Assembly: GCA_003244105.1 (NCBI GenBank)
Contig: QHBK01000006.1
Span: 186,001 to 250,000, forward strand
DNA length: 64,000 nucleotides
DNA from: Candidatus Eremiobacter antarcticus
Lineage (GTDB): Bacteria; Vulcanimicrobiota; Vulcanimicrobiia; Eremiobacterales; Eremiobacteraceae
Reading direction: 5' to 3'
Shown: positions 26,735 through 35,839 of the stretch, piece after piece
Position numbering within the stretch: position 1 is the first letter of the stretch
Layout: the number at the start of each line of letters is the position of its first letter
Notes under the pieces: model-generated
Told to the model about the DNA's origin: nothing
Databases searched by the model: none
The model's input: the letters and a program-made list of their open reading frames with translations, nothing else
Translations under genes and position numbers: made by a program

Positions 26735-27697
26735 CTACAGAAGGCTTGACGATGCCTTGGCCACCGTCGTGCTGTTCTTCATCGCGCTGACGGTATAGGA
26801 GCCCGCCGGCAGCGACTTGCCGTTGTACGGCAGCACGACGCTGACGAAGCTTGAAACCGAGCGGGCAGCGATGTTGAGGGGAAGCACGACTCGCGCGACA
26901 GCGCCTTTGGGCGGCGCAATGGCCAGGTGCGTGATCGACACTTGGGCGTTGGTCGGGTTGGTGACGGCAAACGTCACCTCGTACTTCTGGCCCATGTTCG
27001 CGTCGACGCGCGATACGTCGACGCTGTCGATGGAGACGTCGCCCTTGGGATGATGCTCGTCGAGCGGCGTGACGGACTGATCGATGACCGGCACGTCCAG
27101 CGTGCTGGAAGCGATGCTCTTGCCTGCGTCGTTCAGGAAGTCGACTTTGAGCTGCTTGAACTTTCTAGGATCATCGGACGTCCTCACCGTCACGAGCGCC
27201 ACGGCTGACATCTGATTCGGTGACGCGGAAACTGAGATCTTGCGAGTCCCCAAGACGCCCGTGTCGGAAGCGACGCTGATGCTGGATACCTTTTTGGCGC
27301 TGGAGGTCGTGTTTTGCAGCGCGAACGACACCTCTAAAATACGGGCCGCTTTCATCGGGTCGGTGGCGGCTCCGTCATAGGCGAGGTGCAAGGTCGCTCC
27401 CGCAATCGAAACGGTGTCCGGCAGCGCGCTCGGCATCGCGGCTGGTGAAGAACCGGCTTGAGGCTGGCCGGGCCCGCCGTTGGGACCGAGGTTGTACGGC
27501 CCGCTCACGGCGCCCGACGGAAGGGGAGAAGCGCCTGACGGAAGCGGCATCGCGCCGTTTTGCGGGTACCCGTTGTTGAGCGGCGGCGCTCCCGAACTCG
27601 GCGTGCCAAAGCCGGCGTTCGTGCTGCAGGCGGTCATGCACAGCGCGAAGGCTGCCGCGACGGTACAAGCGGCAGATGCAATGCGATTGAGGGTCAT
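26735..27697 (-). CDS. Secreted lipoprotein of unknown function
   Basis: A 320-residue protein with a signal peptide ending in CMTAC, a near-lipobox with the modified cysteine at residue 24. Residues 25-95 are a Gly/Pro/Ser/Asn-rich linker, followed by two beta-rich domains (about 95-200 and 215-320) that look like Ig/transglutaminase-associated folds with repeated alternating hydrophobic strands. No catalytic motif is visible. It probably sits on the outer face of the cell. I do not recognise a family. Confidence 0.7.
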   Translation of the reverse strand: MTLNRIASAACTVAAAFALCMTACSTNAGFGTPSSGAPPLNNGYPQNGAMPLPSGASPLPSGAVSGPYNLGPNGGPGQPQAGSSPAAMPSALPDTVSIAGATLHLAYDGAATDPMKAARILEVSFALQNTTSSAKKVSSISVASDTGVLGTRKISVSASPNQMSAVALVTVRTSDDPRKFKQLKVDFLNDAGKSIASSTLDVPVIDQSVTPLDEHHPKGDVSIDSVDVSRVDANMGQKYEVTFAVTNPTNAQVSITHLAIAPPKGAVARVVLPLNIAARSVSSFVSVVLPYNGKSLPAGSYTVSAMKNSTTVAKASSSLL

Positions 27698-27769
27698 CGC
27701 GAACAGTTTTCGCTTCTGAGGCGCGTGCAGCCTCCGGCAGCCATGTGACGCCCGTCATCGGTACCGCCG

Positions 27770-28603
27770 TCAGAAGAAGGGGTTGTGAGCGCGCTCTTCG
27801 CCGATCGTGGAAGGCGGACCATGGCCGGGCAGCACCACGGTGTCTTCAGGCAGGCAGAACAGCTTCGTCTCGATCCCATGCAGCAGATCCAGGTAACCAA
27901 AATCGTCGCCGAACAGGCCGCCGACCGATCCTGCGAACAGCGTGTCACCGGTGAAGATCGAGCCTTTGTAGATGAAACACGAGGAGCCGTCCGTGTGTCC
28001 GGGAGTATGCCGTAGGCGAATCTCTCCGTCGCCGAAGGGCAACGCGTCACCGTCGTTGATGCCGATTGAATCGCGCGCCCTCGTTCCTAAAGCGGGCGCA
28101 TCCAGCCGATGGATCACCGGCCGTGCCGACGGGAATGCCTCGCGAACGGGTGCGAGCGCGTCGCAGTGGTCGGCATGGCGATGCGTGAGCAATATGTATT
28201 GCAGGTTCACGGGCGACCGGCGGAGCGTGGAGATGATGTTAGCCGGCGCACCGCCGGGATCGACGAATGCGGCCGCCTTCTGTTCCTGCAAGATCAGGAA
28301 GTAGCCATTGCTCGGTTGCGGCGTGTTGACCTGATGGCCAATGTGCTGCGGCTGTTCCATCACGGGCGGCGTCCAGCGGCGTAACGCGATGTCAGCAAGC
28401 TTTCCCGGATCGAGCTTCAGGGCTCGAGCCACCGCGCGCGCCTCGTCCTCGCTGGCTTGCGCCTTATCCGCCTGCAGAGCCGCCAGACGATCCGCGCCGA
28501 TGCCGCTGGCTTTGGCGAGCTGGTCGCCAGTCATTGCCGTTCCGCGCGACGCTTTGCGCATGATGTCGCCGAACGTGTCCTCCAGTTCGATGACGATCTT
28601 CAT
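27770..28603 (-). CDS. HTH-like N-terminus fused to a metallo-beta-lactamase hydrolase
   Basis: Residues 1-75 read as an XRE-type helix-turn-helix (MTGDQLAKASGIGADRLAALQ, then EDEARAVARALKLDPGKLADIA). Residues 85-277 are a glyoxalase II-like metallo-beta-lactamase with THRHADHCD (HxHxDH), HTPGHTDGSSC, FTGDTLFAG and PGHGPPS. Hydroxyacylglutathione hydrolase or persulfide dioxygenase-like chemistry is possible; the typical GloB C-terminal domain is missing. The ATG at 28603 lies 8 bases after the stop of the FecR/Ig gene, so both may be co-transcribed. Confidence 0.82.
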   Translation of the reverse strand: MKIVIELEDTFGDIMRKASRGTAMTGDQLAKASGIGADRLAALQADKAQASEDEARAVARALKLDPGKLADIALRRWTPPVMEQPQHIGHQVNTPQPSNGYFLILQEQKAAAFVDPGGAPANIISTLRRSPVNLQYILLTHRHADHCDALAPVREAFPSARPVIHRLDAPALGTRARDSIGINDGDALPFGDGEIRLRHTPGHTDGSSCFIYKGSIFTGDTLFAGSVGGLFGDDFGYLDLLHGIETKLFCLPEDTVVLPGHGPPSTIGEERAHNPFF

Positions 28604-28610
28604 GGCCTGC

Positions 28611-31124
28611 TCAAAGCGGGCGTGCTGGACCGCCACCCGGTCGAGGCCGGGGTTGCAGCCGAAGCGGCGGCGGTGCGAGAACGTTGACTGAGATCGTCTG
28701 GCTGCCGCCGTGATCGTCCGTCACAATGATCTGGGCGATGCCTGCAGCGCGCGGCTGGATCGTCAGCGTGATGAACGGACCGAGCTCGGTCGATTGGGCG
28801 ACGGCGACAACGCCCGCGTTGGACGAGACCGCCTGCAATCTGCCGTTGTAGTTCGTTTCGGAGACGCTGACCGTCTGTGGTGTCGATGCAGCCTTCAAGA
28901 CGATGTTCCTCATGCTGACCGCGAGTATGCCCGGTTGCGGGCGAAGCACAGGAGCGGTCGCACGGCCGTTAGGCGGTCCCAACGGACGAACGTTGCCCTC
29001 GCGTACGGTTTGAAGCGGCTGACGCTCGACCGGTTGCGGCGCTTTTGCTTTCGTTTTCGGCAACGGAGATGATGAGGGTCTGGCCTTGGGTGCGTTCGTC
29101 GCCTTGCGTCGGTTCATGACATGGCGGCTCACACCGAGCGAGCTTGGGCCGACGGTGACGCCGACGAACGCTTTCCCGCCGGCATCATCCGTCACCGTCA
29201 CATATGCGCTGCCGTTTTTCAGCGGCCTGACGGAGAAATTCACTGGTCCGGAGGCATTCCGTGTGCGCGGTGATACGCTGATGATCGACGAGTCCGAGCT
29301 TGTGGCGGTCAGCTTGTCGTGATCGCTTTCATCTGCTTGCGAAGTTGCGGTAAACGTTTTCGGCGAATCGGCTGCGCCGTTGAACGACAGAGCCGCCGTG
29401 CTCACGCTCATCTTGACCGGCGACGCGAAAACTCTTACGGCGATCGTGACCGTTTGACCCAAGTGGTCGCTGACCACGATGTTGCACTTTGGTCCCGCCG
29501 CCACCGGCGTCACAATGAAGCTCGTGCCCGGTGGGCCCGACAACGGGGATACGCTGGCCGTGCCCGCGCAGTCGCTCTGGTCAACGGTCAAGTCGCCCGT
29601 GTATCCGGTCTCAGTCACGATGAAAGGCTGACCCGGATCGCCTTCAATGAAGAAGAAGTTGTCGGGCACTGCGGTGGGCGCTCCAAACGGGCCGACGTTG
29701 ACAACAATGGTCGCGCTTTGTCCGTGATCGTCCGTGACGACGACGTTGCATGGTGAAGGTTCATCGTCCGCCGGCGTCACGGTGAAGGTGGTGCCCGCGT
29801 TGCCCGACTGTGGACTGACGGTGGCTGCGCCTGCGCACTGACTTGCGTCGATGCTGAAGCCGCCGGTGTATCCCGACTCTGACACGGTGAACGTTTGGGC
29901 CGCGCCCGCTCCGACGTCGCCGAAGTTCAACACCGTGCTGCTCGGAGCCACCGCGCCGAATGGACCGACATTCACGGTAACGGGCGCACTTTGCCCCGGG
30001 CTTCCGCTGACGGTGATCGTGCAACTTCCCGCGCCTTGCGGCGTGACCGTGAAGGTGGTGCTCGACGAGCCGCTTGTCGGGCTCACCGTCGCCGTTCCGC
30101 CGCCGGTGCAGCTGCTTGCGTCGACGGTGAAGCTTCCTGTATAGTTGGCTTCCGAAACCGTGAAGGTCTTGGCGCTTCCGCTTCCCACGTCGCTGAAGGA
30201 AAGCGTTGAGGGCGTCACCACGACTGAGCCCGGGGCGGGCGTCGGCGTGGGTGTTGGTGACGGTGGCGGAACAAAGGTTGGCTGCACTGACGGCCCCCCG
30301 CCGCCGCCTCCACCGCCGCCGTGACCACCGGCGAGCGCTCCTAACGCGGCGAGACCCAACAAAATCCCCAGAATACCAGCACCGCCGCCGCCTCCGCCGC
30401 CACCGGCTGGCTCAGCGACAACAGGTGTCGGCACAGGGGAAGGCACAGCGCGTGCAATCGTTGTGACGTCCGGACACTTGAGGGGCGCGAATCCGGGCAT
30501 CAGCGTGTCTATGGGCACCGAGCCCAAAGCGTCATCGTTGGGGCTGACGGCAGCGTCGCCAAATTTGAGCACACGCGGATTTTTGCCATGGACGGACGCC
30601 GTCACTTGGCCGCGAAAAACGGCCAGCTTGGTGGTCTTGCCCGCTTTGAGCACGTTGAAGACCGTATCAGGCGCGAGGACCATGCTGACCGATCCGGACT
30701 CCACCTTGATGGCCGGCCTTTGGCCTTCCACGCACAGCGAGCCTGACGCCACGTGAAAAAGGAGCGTGCCGCCTGATAAGGAGGCGGTGGTGGTGGTCGC
30801 GGGTCCCAGGCGGACTCTTCCGGCGTCCGCATAGTTCACGACGGCAAGCGAATTGATGCCGGTCATGAGCAGGTCACCGGAGTGAAGGACCTGTGAGGAA
30901 ACGATGTCGCGCGAAGCGCCGTTAGCAGTGCGTACGCCGACCGTGCCCGCGACATTGGTGACGACCGGCACCGCCGGCAGGGCGGTCGCTACTCGGGTTC
31001 CGCCCGCCCCGACCGATGACACGGCGCTCATCGCGAGGTTCGGCCACAGCACGAGCAGCAGACAAACCCACGCGAGGCAGCGAATTGATCTGTCCACAAC
31101 AGTAGCGGAACGGTGACGCGCCAT
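28611..31124 (-). CDS. Large exported FecR-domain protein with Ig-like repeats
   Basis: An 837-residue exported protein. Signal peptide at about 10-34; FecR-like domain 55-200 (VGVRTANGASRDI, GDLLMTGINSLAVV, LGPATTT); a hydrophobic stretch (249-266) framed by polyglycine runs 241-248 and 269-277; a Pro/Thr linker 286-299; then five related beta domains at about 301-391, 392-482, 483-568, 569-662 and 733-818, with a Pro/Lys-rich gap at 675-732. Repeats 1-3 each hold one cysteine pair (339/368, 430/459, 519/547). Repeat ends carry VTVNVGPFGA-like sequence. Divergent from the TPR gene. Likely a surface or envelope structural protein; function unknown. Confidence 0.85.
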   Translation of the reverse strand: MARHRSATVVDRSIRCLAWVCLLLVLWPNLAMSAVSSVGAGGTRVATALPAVPVVTNVAGTVGVRTANGASRDIVSSQVLHSGDLLMTGINSLAVVNYADAGRVRLGPATTTTASLSGGTLLFHVASGSLCVEGQRPAIKVESGSVSMVLAPDTVFNVLKAGKTTKLAVFRGQVTASVHGKNPRVLKFGDAAVSPNDDALGSVPIDTLMPGFAPLKCPDVTTIARAVPSPVPTPVVAEPAGGGGGGGGAGILGILLGLAALGALAGGHGGGGGGGGGPSVQPTFVPPPSPTPTPTPAPGSVVVTPSTLSFSDVGSGSAKTFTVSEANYTGSFTVDASSCTGGGTATVSPTSGSSSTTFTVTPQGAGSCTITVSGSPGQSAPVTVNVGPFGAVAPSSTVLNFGDVGAGAAQTFTVSESGYTGGFSIDASQCAGAATVSPQSGNAGTTFTVTPADDEPSPCNVVVTDDHGQSATIVVNVGPFGAPTAVPDNFFFIEGDPGQPFIVTETGYTGDLTVDQSDCAGTASVSPLSGPPGTSFIVTPVAAGPKCNIVVSDHLGQTVTIAVRVFASPVKMSVSTAALSFNGAADSPKTFTATSQADESDHDKLTATSSDSSIISVSPRTRNASGPVNFSVRPLKNGSAYVTVTDDAGGKAFVGVTVGPSSLGVSRHVMNRRKATNAPKARPSSSPLPKTKAKAPQPVERQPLQTVREGNVRPLGPPNGRATAPVLRPQPGILAVSMRNIVLKAASTPQTVSVSETNYNGRLQAVSSNAGVVAVAQSTELGPFITLTIQPRAAGIAQIIVTDDHGGSQTISVNVLAPPPLRLQPRPRPGGGPARPL
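28671..30224 (-). repeat. Five Ig-like repeat units coded within the FecR protein
   Basis: Coding repeats of 86-94 residues. Units 1-3 (29421-30224) are most alike, with shared blocks TFTVSExxYTGxFxxDxSxC, SVSPxSG, and TDDHGQSxTIxVNVGPFGA-type ends. Unit 4 and the separated unit 5 (28671-28928) keep only the strand pattern and the VTDDxGG segment. Divergence between units indicates old duplications rather than slippage. Confidence 0.75.
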
Positions 31125-31166
31125 TTCTAAAAGACCCCTTCACTACCGAAGAAAGATGAAAGCGGC

Positions 31167-32804
31167 GTGGCTCGACTCGTAGAACGGATGCTCTTTTGGC
31201 TCGCTGGGCTTGTGACCGTAGCCGTCGCGCTGGTGTTGGTGGTCAATTTGGTGCCCGCTGCGTCGGGTCCCGTTCATTGGTTGCGGAATCTGCAAGATGC
31301 CCGAGGGCACCCGCGGCCGGCAATCGACCTCGCCGAGGAAGCGCTCCGGTCGGGTGACTCCGCGGAGGCTCAGCGGCTAGCCGAGGAAGCAGTTGCGGCG
31401 GATTCTTCCAACGCGGTCGTAGACAATCGGGCCGGCAACGTCGCATTGCGTGCGGGCGCCAACCGGTCGGCTGAGCGCTATTATCAGGCCGGGGAGTCTG
31501 CTGATCCTCGCTACGCCTGGAATTTCATCGCTCTCGGTCAGCTCTATCAACGCGAAGGCAAGCGTGAGCAGGCAGACGCCCAGTTGCGAGCGGGGGCTGT
31601 GGCGGCCCCGGCGATGCCATTTGTCCATTACAACCTCGGCGTCGTCGAGCTGCAAGAGCATTTGTATGCCGCTGCCCTTGCAGATTTCGGCGCTGAGCTG
31701 AAGGTGTCTCCGGGCTACAAGCCCGCGCTCAACGGGCGCGCCGAGGCATTGGACAGCCTGGGTCGCCGCGGAGAGGCGGTGGCGTTGTATCAACGCACCG
31801 GAGCCAGCGCAAAGCCCAAGCTCGCGGTGCATCCGCTGACTCAGCCCTCCCCGTCACCGTCACCGTCACCCTCTCCCTCACCGGCGAATTCGCCCACGCC
31901 CTCGCCCTCACCGTCGGCTTCGCCAGCGCCATCCCCGACGCCGTCGGTCAGGGCCACTCGACTGGCGGTTCAGAAGCGCCCGGCGGCGCGCAGCAACACT
32001 CGCGCGGGGCAGACCTCCGTTCGCTCGGGCGAAGTCCAAGCCCAAGCAGTGCTGAGCGCGCAGTCTCGGCCGCAAGCGCGGCCCCCGTGGGACCGGCCCG
32101 GTACCGCTGGAGCGTTGCCGGCTTCTGCTGCGCCGGCCGCAGCTGCCTCACCCACGACGGAATCGACGCGATCTCTCGGCGCGGTCATCGCAGATGCCAA
32201 GGGCTACGTCTTGGGCGTGGCACAAGATCTGAACTTCACACGCGCGCTGCCGCCCGCTGACCCCAACGTCTCTACGCCGGTGCTGCTGGGCAACTTGAAA
32301 TCGGCGGCATCGCGGCGGTCCTTTGACGCAGAAAGCGCTCTGCAAGTCGGCACGGCCGCGCTGCTCAGCGGTCGCCTGGGAATCGCAGAAACCGCATTCA
32401 GCGCAGTTGCGGACGGAGCGCCCCGTGATTGGAGAGGTCCCTACCTTGCCGGGTTGACCTCACAAGCGGCGGGGGACAACCGCCGCGCACGGCTGTGGTT
32501 TGTCGAAACGAACGACCGCGAAGCGAGGCCGGAGGCCTACGTCAGCCTTGCGATTCTCGCTCTGCAAAACGGCGATAACGCAGTTGCCGCCGCGAACGCG
32601 CGCAAGGCGACATCGATCGATCCGGCTTACGTGCCCGGAAGATTTGTGGCCGGCATGATCGATTTGATGCTCACCAACGTCCGCGGCGCGGAGCGAAACC
32701 TTTCGGCCGCAGTGGCTTTGGGCGGCGCGCCGCCCAGAACCGGTTACTTCTTGAGCGCGCTCCACCAAAGCGTCGGAGAGACGGCTAGCTCACCGGGCGA
32801 CTAA
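31167..32804 (+). CDS. Membrane-anchored TPR protein with Pro-Ser linker
   Basis: A 545-residue protein: one N-terminal membrane helix (about 10-31), TPR repeats (52-215), a low-complexity Pro/Ser/Thr linker (about 228-265; mostly PS dipeptides) and a further Ala/Pro/Arg-rich stretch, then a second helical TPR-like block (375-535). The [30 protein letters not shown] segment is closely matched in the protein at 38890, so the two are paralogues. Start GTG at 31167; an ATG at 31188 is an alternative. Divergent by 42 bases from the FecR/Ig gene. Probably a periplasm-facing scaffold. Confidence 0.8.
   Translation: MARLVERMLFWLAGLVTVAVALVLVVNLVPAASGPVHWLRNLQDARGHPRPAIDLAEEALRSGDSAEAQRLAEEAVAADSSNAVVDNRAGNVALRAGANRSAERYYQAGESADPRYAWNFIALGQLYQREGKREQADAQLRAGAVAAPAMPFVHYNLGVVELQEHLYAAALADFGAELKVSPGYKPALNGRAEALDSLGRRGEAVALYQRTGASAKPKLAVHPLTQPSPSPSPSPSPSPANSPTPSPSPSASPAPSPTPSVRATRLAVQKRPAARSNTRAGQTSVRSGEVQAQAVLSAQSRPQARPPWDRPGTAGALPASAAPAAAASPTTESTRSLGAVIADAKGYVLGVAQDLNFTRALPPADPNVSTPVLLGNLKSAASRRSFDAESALQVGTAALLSGRLGIAETAFSAVADGAPRDWRGPYLAGLTSQAAGDNRRARLWFVETNDREARPEAYVSLAILALQNGDNAVAAANARKATSIDPAYVPGRFVAGMIDLMLTNVRGAERNLSAAVALGGAPPRTGYFLSALHQSVGETASSPGD
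31849..31940 (+). repeat. Low-complexity Pro-Ser coding repeat
   Basis: Tandem 6-base units of the CCGTCA/CCCTCA type coding alternating proline and serine in the linker of the TPR protein. Length variation between strains would be expected by slippage without loss of frame, since the unit is a multiple of three. Confidence 0.7.
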
Positions 32805-32808
32805 CGCC

Positions 32809-34386
32809 TCACTCGGGCATCGGCGCCGAGTGGCCTTCATGGAACTCCTGTTTTTTGAAGAGCGGAACGAGCAGCAGCGTGAACGCGAACGCGGCCGCCA
32901 GCGCCAGCGCGGTGTCGTCGAATGCAGAAACGTACGATTGTTGAGTCAGCTGACCGGAGAGGGCGGCCTTCGCCTGATGCGTCGCGCTGTATGGGTCGGT
33001 ACCGTGCGCTGCGATCCCCGCTGTGAGCGCATCGAGCCGCTGGCGCGTGGCGAGCGCGAACTGCGTCACCGATTCGCCGTAGCGAGCGAAGTGGACTTTC
33101 TGGCGGTTCACGAGCGTCGTGGCGATCAACGCGATGCCGATGGATCCGCCGAGCGTTCGCGTCAGATTGAAGAGCGAGGAGCCGTCCGCCTTTTCACGCG
33201 GCGCCAGGCCGGTGAGCGACAACGCGCCCACCGAGGTGAACAGCAGCGGCAACGCAGCTCCGCGCAGACACTGCAGCCACACGAGCTCGCCAAACGACGT
33301 CTGCGTGTTGATGAACCCATTGCCGAACAGCGAGGCGACGAACAGCAAGATACCCGCGCTCATGAGCCAGCGTGGGTCGATGCGGGTTCCGATGCGGCCC
33401 ACGATGGGGAAGAGGACAAGGGCAACCAACGCAGCCGGCGCCAACACCAAGCCGATTTGGAGCGCCGTGTAATGCAAGAGCAAACCAGCGAACAACGGCA
33501 AGATGAAGATGGCTCCGAAGAGCGCCGCCCCCAGCATGGCGCCTGCGAACGAGCCCACGGCGAAGTTGCGGTTCGCGAATATCCGCAGGTTGATCAGCGG
33601 GTGCTCGAGGCGCAGTTCCAGCACGATGAAGGCGACGAACGAGAGCAAAGACACCGCCGTCAACGAGATGATGAAGGGCGAATCGAACCAGCCGTCCTTC
33701 TGACCCTGCTGCAAGACGATCTGCATCGTACCCAACCACACAGCGACCGTCAGCAAGCCCCACACATCCATGGGGGCGCCCCGCCTACGTGCGTGCACCT
33801 CTTTGTTCTCACCGATCAGCGTCTGGCTCAAGACGATGGATACCGTGACGATGGGCACGTTGACGAAGAAGATCCACTGCCATGACAGCGTGTCGGTGAG
33901 CCAACCGCCGAGCGTTGGGCCGATGGCGGGACCCAGCGTCGCGCCGATGCCGAACAGCGCTGACGCGATCGAGAACTCCTTCGGCGGAAAGGCCTCCAAG
34001 AGGATCGTGAGGGCAACCGGCAGGATCGCGCCGCCGCCGATGCCCTGCAGCACGCGGAAGAAGATCAACGACGGAAGATTCCACGAGACGCCGCACAAAA
34101 ACGAGGCGACGATGAAAACGATCTGGCTCATCGCGAAGTAGCGCTTGAGACCGAAGACGCTCGACATCCAACCGGTCGTTGGGATGATGATCACGTTGCT
34201 GATGAGATAGCCGGTGATGACCCAGTCGATCTCGTCGACGCCCGCGCCGAAGCTCGACTGCATGTTCGGAATAGCCACGTTGACGATGCTGGCATCCAGC
34301 ACGGCGGTCAACGCTGCCAGCATCACCGGGATCGTGATGAGCCATTTGTTGCCGGTGATGAGTTTTTCGGTGCGCCGGTCAGTCAC
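32809..34386 (-). CDS. emrB: DHA2-family multidrug efflux MFS transporter (EmrB/QacA)
   Basis: Fourteen-helix drug:proton antiporter. Family signs are LDASIVNVAIPNMQ (motif D1), GVDEIDWVITGYLIS, FGLKRYFAMS after TM2, GGGAILPVALT and GATLGPAIGPTLGGWL (motif C). The GTG at 34386 with an AGGAAA site 6-7 bases upstream is the start; the longer open frame above is antisense-like sequence within emrA. It follows the HlyD-type gene by 44 bases and, with the MarR gene, forms a marR-emrA-emrB unit. It stops 4 bases from the convergent TPR gene. Confidence 0.93.
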   Translation of the reverse strand: MTDRRTEKLITGNKWLITIPVMLAALTAVLDASIVNVAIPNMQSSFGAGVDEIDWVITGYLISNVIIIPTTGWMSSVFGLKRYFAMSQIVFIVASFLCGVSWNLPSLIFFRVLQGIGGGAILPVALTILLEAFPPKEFSIASALFGIGATLGPAIGPTLGGWLTDTLSWQWIFFVNVPIVTVSIVLSQTLIGENKEVHARRRGAPMDVWGLLTVAVWLGTMQIVLQQGQKDGWFDSPFIISLTAVSLLSFVAFIVLELRLEHPLINLRIFANRNFAVGSFAGAMLGAALFGAIFILPLFAGLLLHYTALQIGLVLAPAALVALVLFPIVGRIGTRIDPRWLMSAGILLFVASLFGNGFINTQTSFGELVWLQCLRGAALPLLFTSVGALSLTGLAPREKADGSSLFNLTRTLGGSIGIALIATTLVNRQKVHFARYGESVTQFALATRQRLDALTAGIAAHGTDPYSATHQAKAALSGQLTQQSYVSAFDDTALALAAAFAFTLLLVPLFKKQEFHEGHSAPMPE

Positions 34387-34430
34387 GCGAGTTTCCTGAA
34401 GCTCAACTGCTCTCGTCTCGAGGCGGTCGC

Positions 34431-35804
34431 CTAATGGTTGGTCGTGTCGATGGAGACTTCGACGGAGAGCCCCTGGCGCAGCAAGCGCGAGGGGTCCGAC
34501 CTCCGGTCGACGCTGATCCGCACGGGCACGCGTTGCACGACTTTGGTGAAATTGCCGCTGGCGTTGTCGGGCGGTATGAGGGCGAACGTCGCGCCGGTGG
34601 CGGCCGACAGGCTTTGCACTTTGCCCGCGAAGACGCGTTTGCGGAAAGCATCGACCTTGATGTCGACCGGCTGGCCGACGCGCACGTTGCTGATCTGCGT
34701 CTCCTTGAGGTTGGCCGTGATCCACAAATTCTGTTGATCCGCGATGGCCATCAAGGGCTGACCGGCGGAGATCGTGTCGCCAACGTTGACCGATTTCTTG
34801 CTCACCACGCCGTCGATTGGTGCCCGGATGACGGTGTAGGACTCTTGCAATCTCGCATTGGCAAGCGCGGCGGCTGCCGCTTTGACCTGAGCGCTGCTGA
34901 CCGACGCTTGCGCCGATTTGATCTGGGTTGACTGCTCGCCGGTCTGGGCTTGTGCGAGTTGCGCGCGGCTCCCTTGCACTTGCGCCTGCGCCTGGGTGAC
35001 GCCGGCCTGCGCGGAGGTGATGCCGTTTTGCGCCTGACTGACGGCGGATTGTGCGACGGAGATGCCTTGGGCGGCCGCATTTTGGTTGGCCACGGCGCTT
35101 TCGTAAGCGGCCCGCGCTTGGTCCAATTGCGATTGCGGAATGGCCCCCGCGGCCGTCAGCGTCCGCGCACGGTTGAGGTCTTGGGCTGCCTTCACTGCCG
35201 CGGCCTTGGCTGCCGTCCACTGCGCCTGAGCTTGCGAAACTCTGTTGCGCGCGGCGGCAAGCTCGCTCTGGGCGCTGGCAACGCGTTGCTGCGCGTTCGT
35301 CACGGCACTGGCGGTCTGGTCGATGCCCGCTTGGGCTTGCGCGGTCTGCGCGGCCGTCATAGCCGACTGCTGGGGAACCGCCGTCTTGGCAGCTTGCTGG
35401 CCGCCCATGGCTTGCTCGTAGGCGGCTTGGGCTTGCATGACGGCCACGCGATAGTCGCGATCGTCGAGCGTCACGAGCTTGTCGCCGCGGTGCACGGACT
35501 GATCGTCGGAAACGTAGACCTTGGTCACTTGGCCTTTCACGCGCGGGCTGATGGTGGTGATGTTGCCGCTGATCTGGGAGTCGTCGGTCGTGACGTGGTG
35601 CGACGCATACGCGAGATAGCGCAGGCCAACGATGACACCGAGCAGCACAAGAACGATGACCACGGGGATGATGATGCGTCTGCGGCGGCCCTTGGCCGGA
35701 GTTTCGAGCGGTTCGCCCGCCTCCATGGGCGGCATCGTGCCGGCCGTGTTGTCCGGACGTTCTTGGATGGTGGTCGCGCTCATCGGGCCTTCACGGGCTG
35801 CCAT
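34431..35804 (-). CDS. emrA: HlyD/EmrA-family membrane fusion protein
   Basis: Periplasmic adaptor for the DHA2 pump: a cytoplasmic lead, one membrane helix (about 44-64), then the barrel-sandwich start with TTDDSQISGNITTISPRVKGQV and VHRGDKLVTLDDRDY. The central hairpin (about 115-330) is an exceptionally Ala/Gln-rich coiled coil, longer than in E. coli EmrA. The second lipoyl half has VIRAPIDGVVSK. An AAGGAGATC site lies 11 bases before the ATG at 35804; M8 is an alternative. Middle gene of the marR-emrA-emrB unit. Confidence 0.92.
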   Translation of the reverse strand: MAAREGPMSATTIQERPDNTAGTMPPMEAGEPLETPAKGRRRRIIIPVVIVLVLLGVIVGLRYLAYASHHVTTDDSQISGNITTISPRVKGQVTKVYVSDDQSVHRGDKLVTLDDRDYRVAVMQAQAAYEQAMGGQQAAKTAVPQQSAMTAAQTAQAQAGIDQTASAVTNAQQRVASAQSELAAARNRVSQAQAQWTAAKAAAVKAAQDLNRARTLTAAGAIPQSQLDQARAAYESAVANQNAAAQGISVAQSAVSQAQNGITSAQAGVTQAQAQVQGSRAQLAQAQTGEQSTQIKSAQASVSSAQVKAAAAALANARLQESYTVIRAPIDGVVSKKSVNVGDTISAGQPLMAIADQQNLWITANLKETQISNVRVGQPVDIKVDAFRKRVFAGKVQSLSAATGATFALIPPDNASGNFTKVVQRVPVRISVDRRSDPSRLLRQGLSVEVSIDTTNH

Positions 35805-35839
35805 TCAGATGTGATCTCCTTGCGTCTCGCGATGTGAGG

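Noticed and set aside
28671-30224. Recent tandem duplication of the Ig repeats
   Set aside because: The units differ at many positions, so they are old coding repeats, not a recent slippage product.
31849-31940. Non-coding microsatellite
   Set aside because: The six-base repeat is in frame and encodes a Pro-Ser linker of the TPR protein.
32809-35220. Very long open frame covering the DHA2 transporter and part of emrA
   Set aside because: The transporter sequence begins at the GTG at 34386 with a ribosome-binding site; the upstream extension is another frame of the Ala/Gln-rich emrA coding region.
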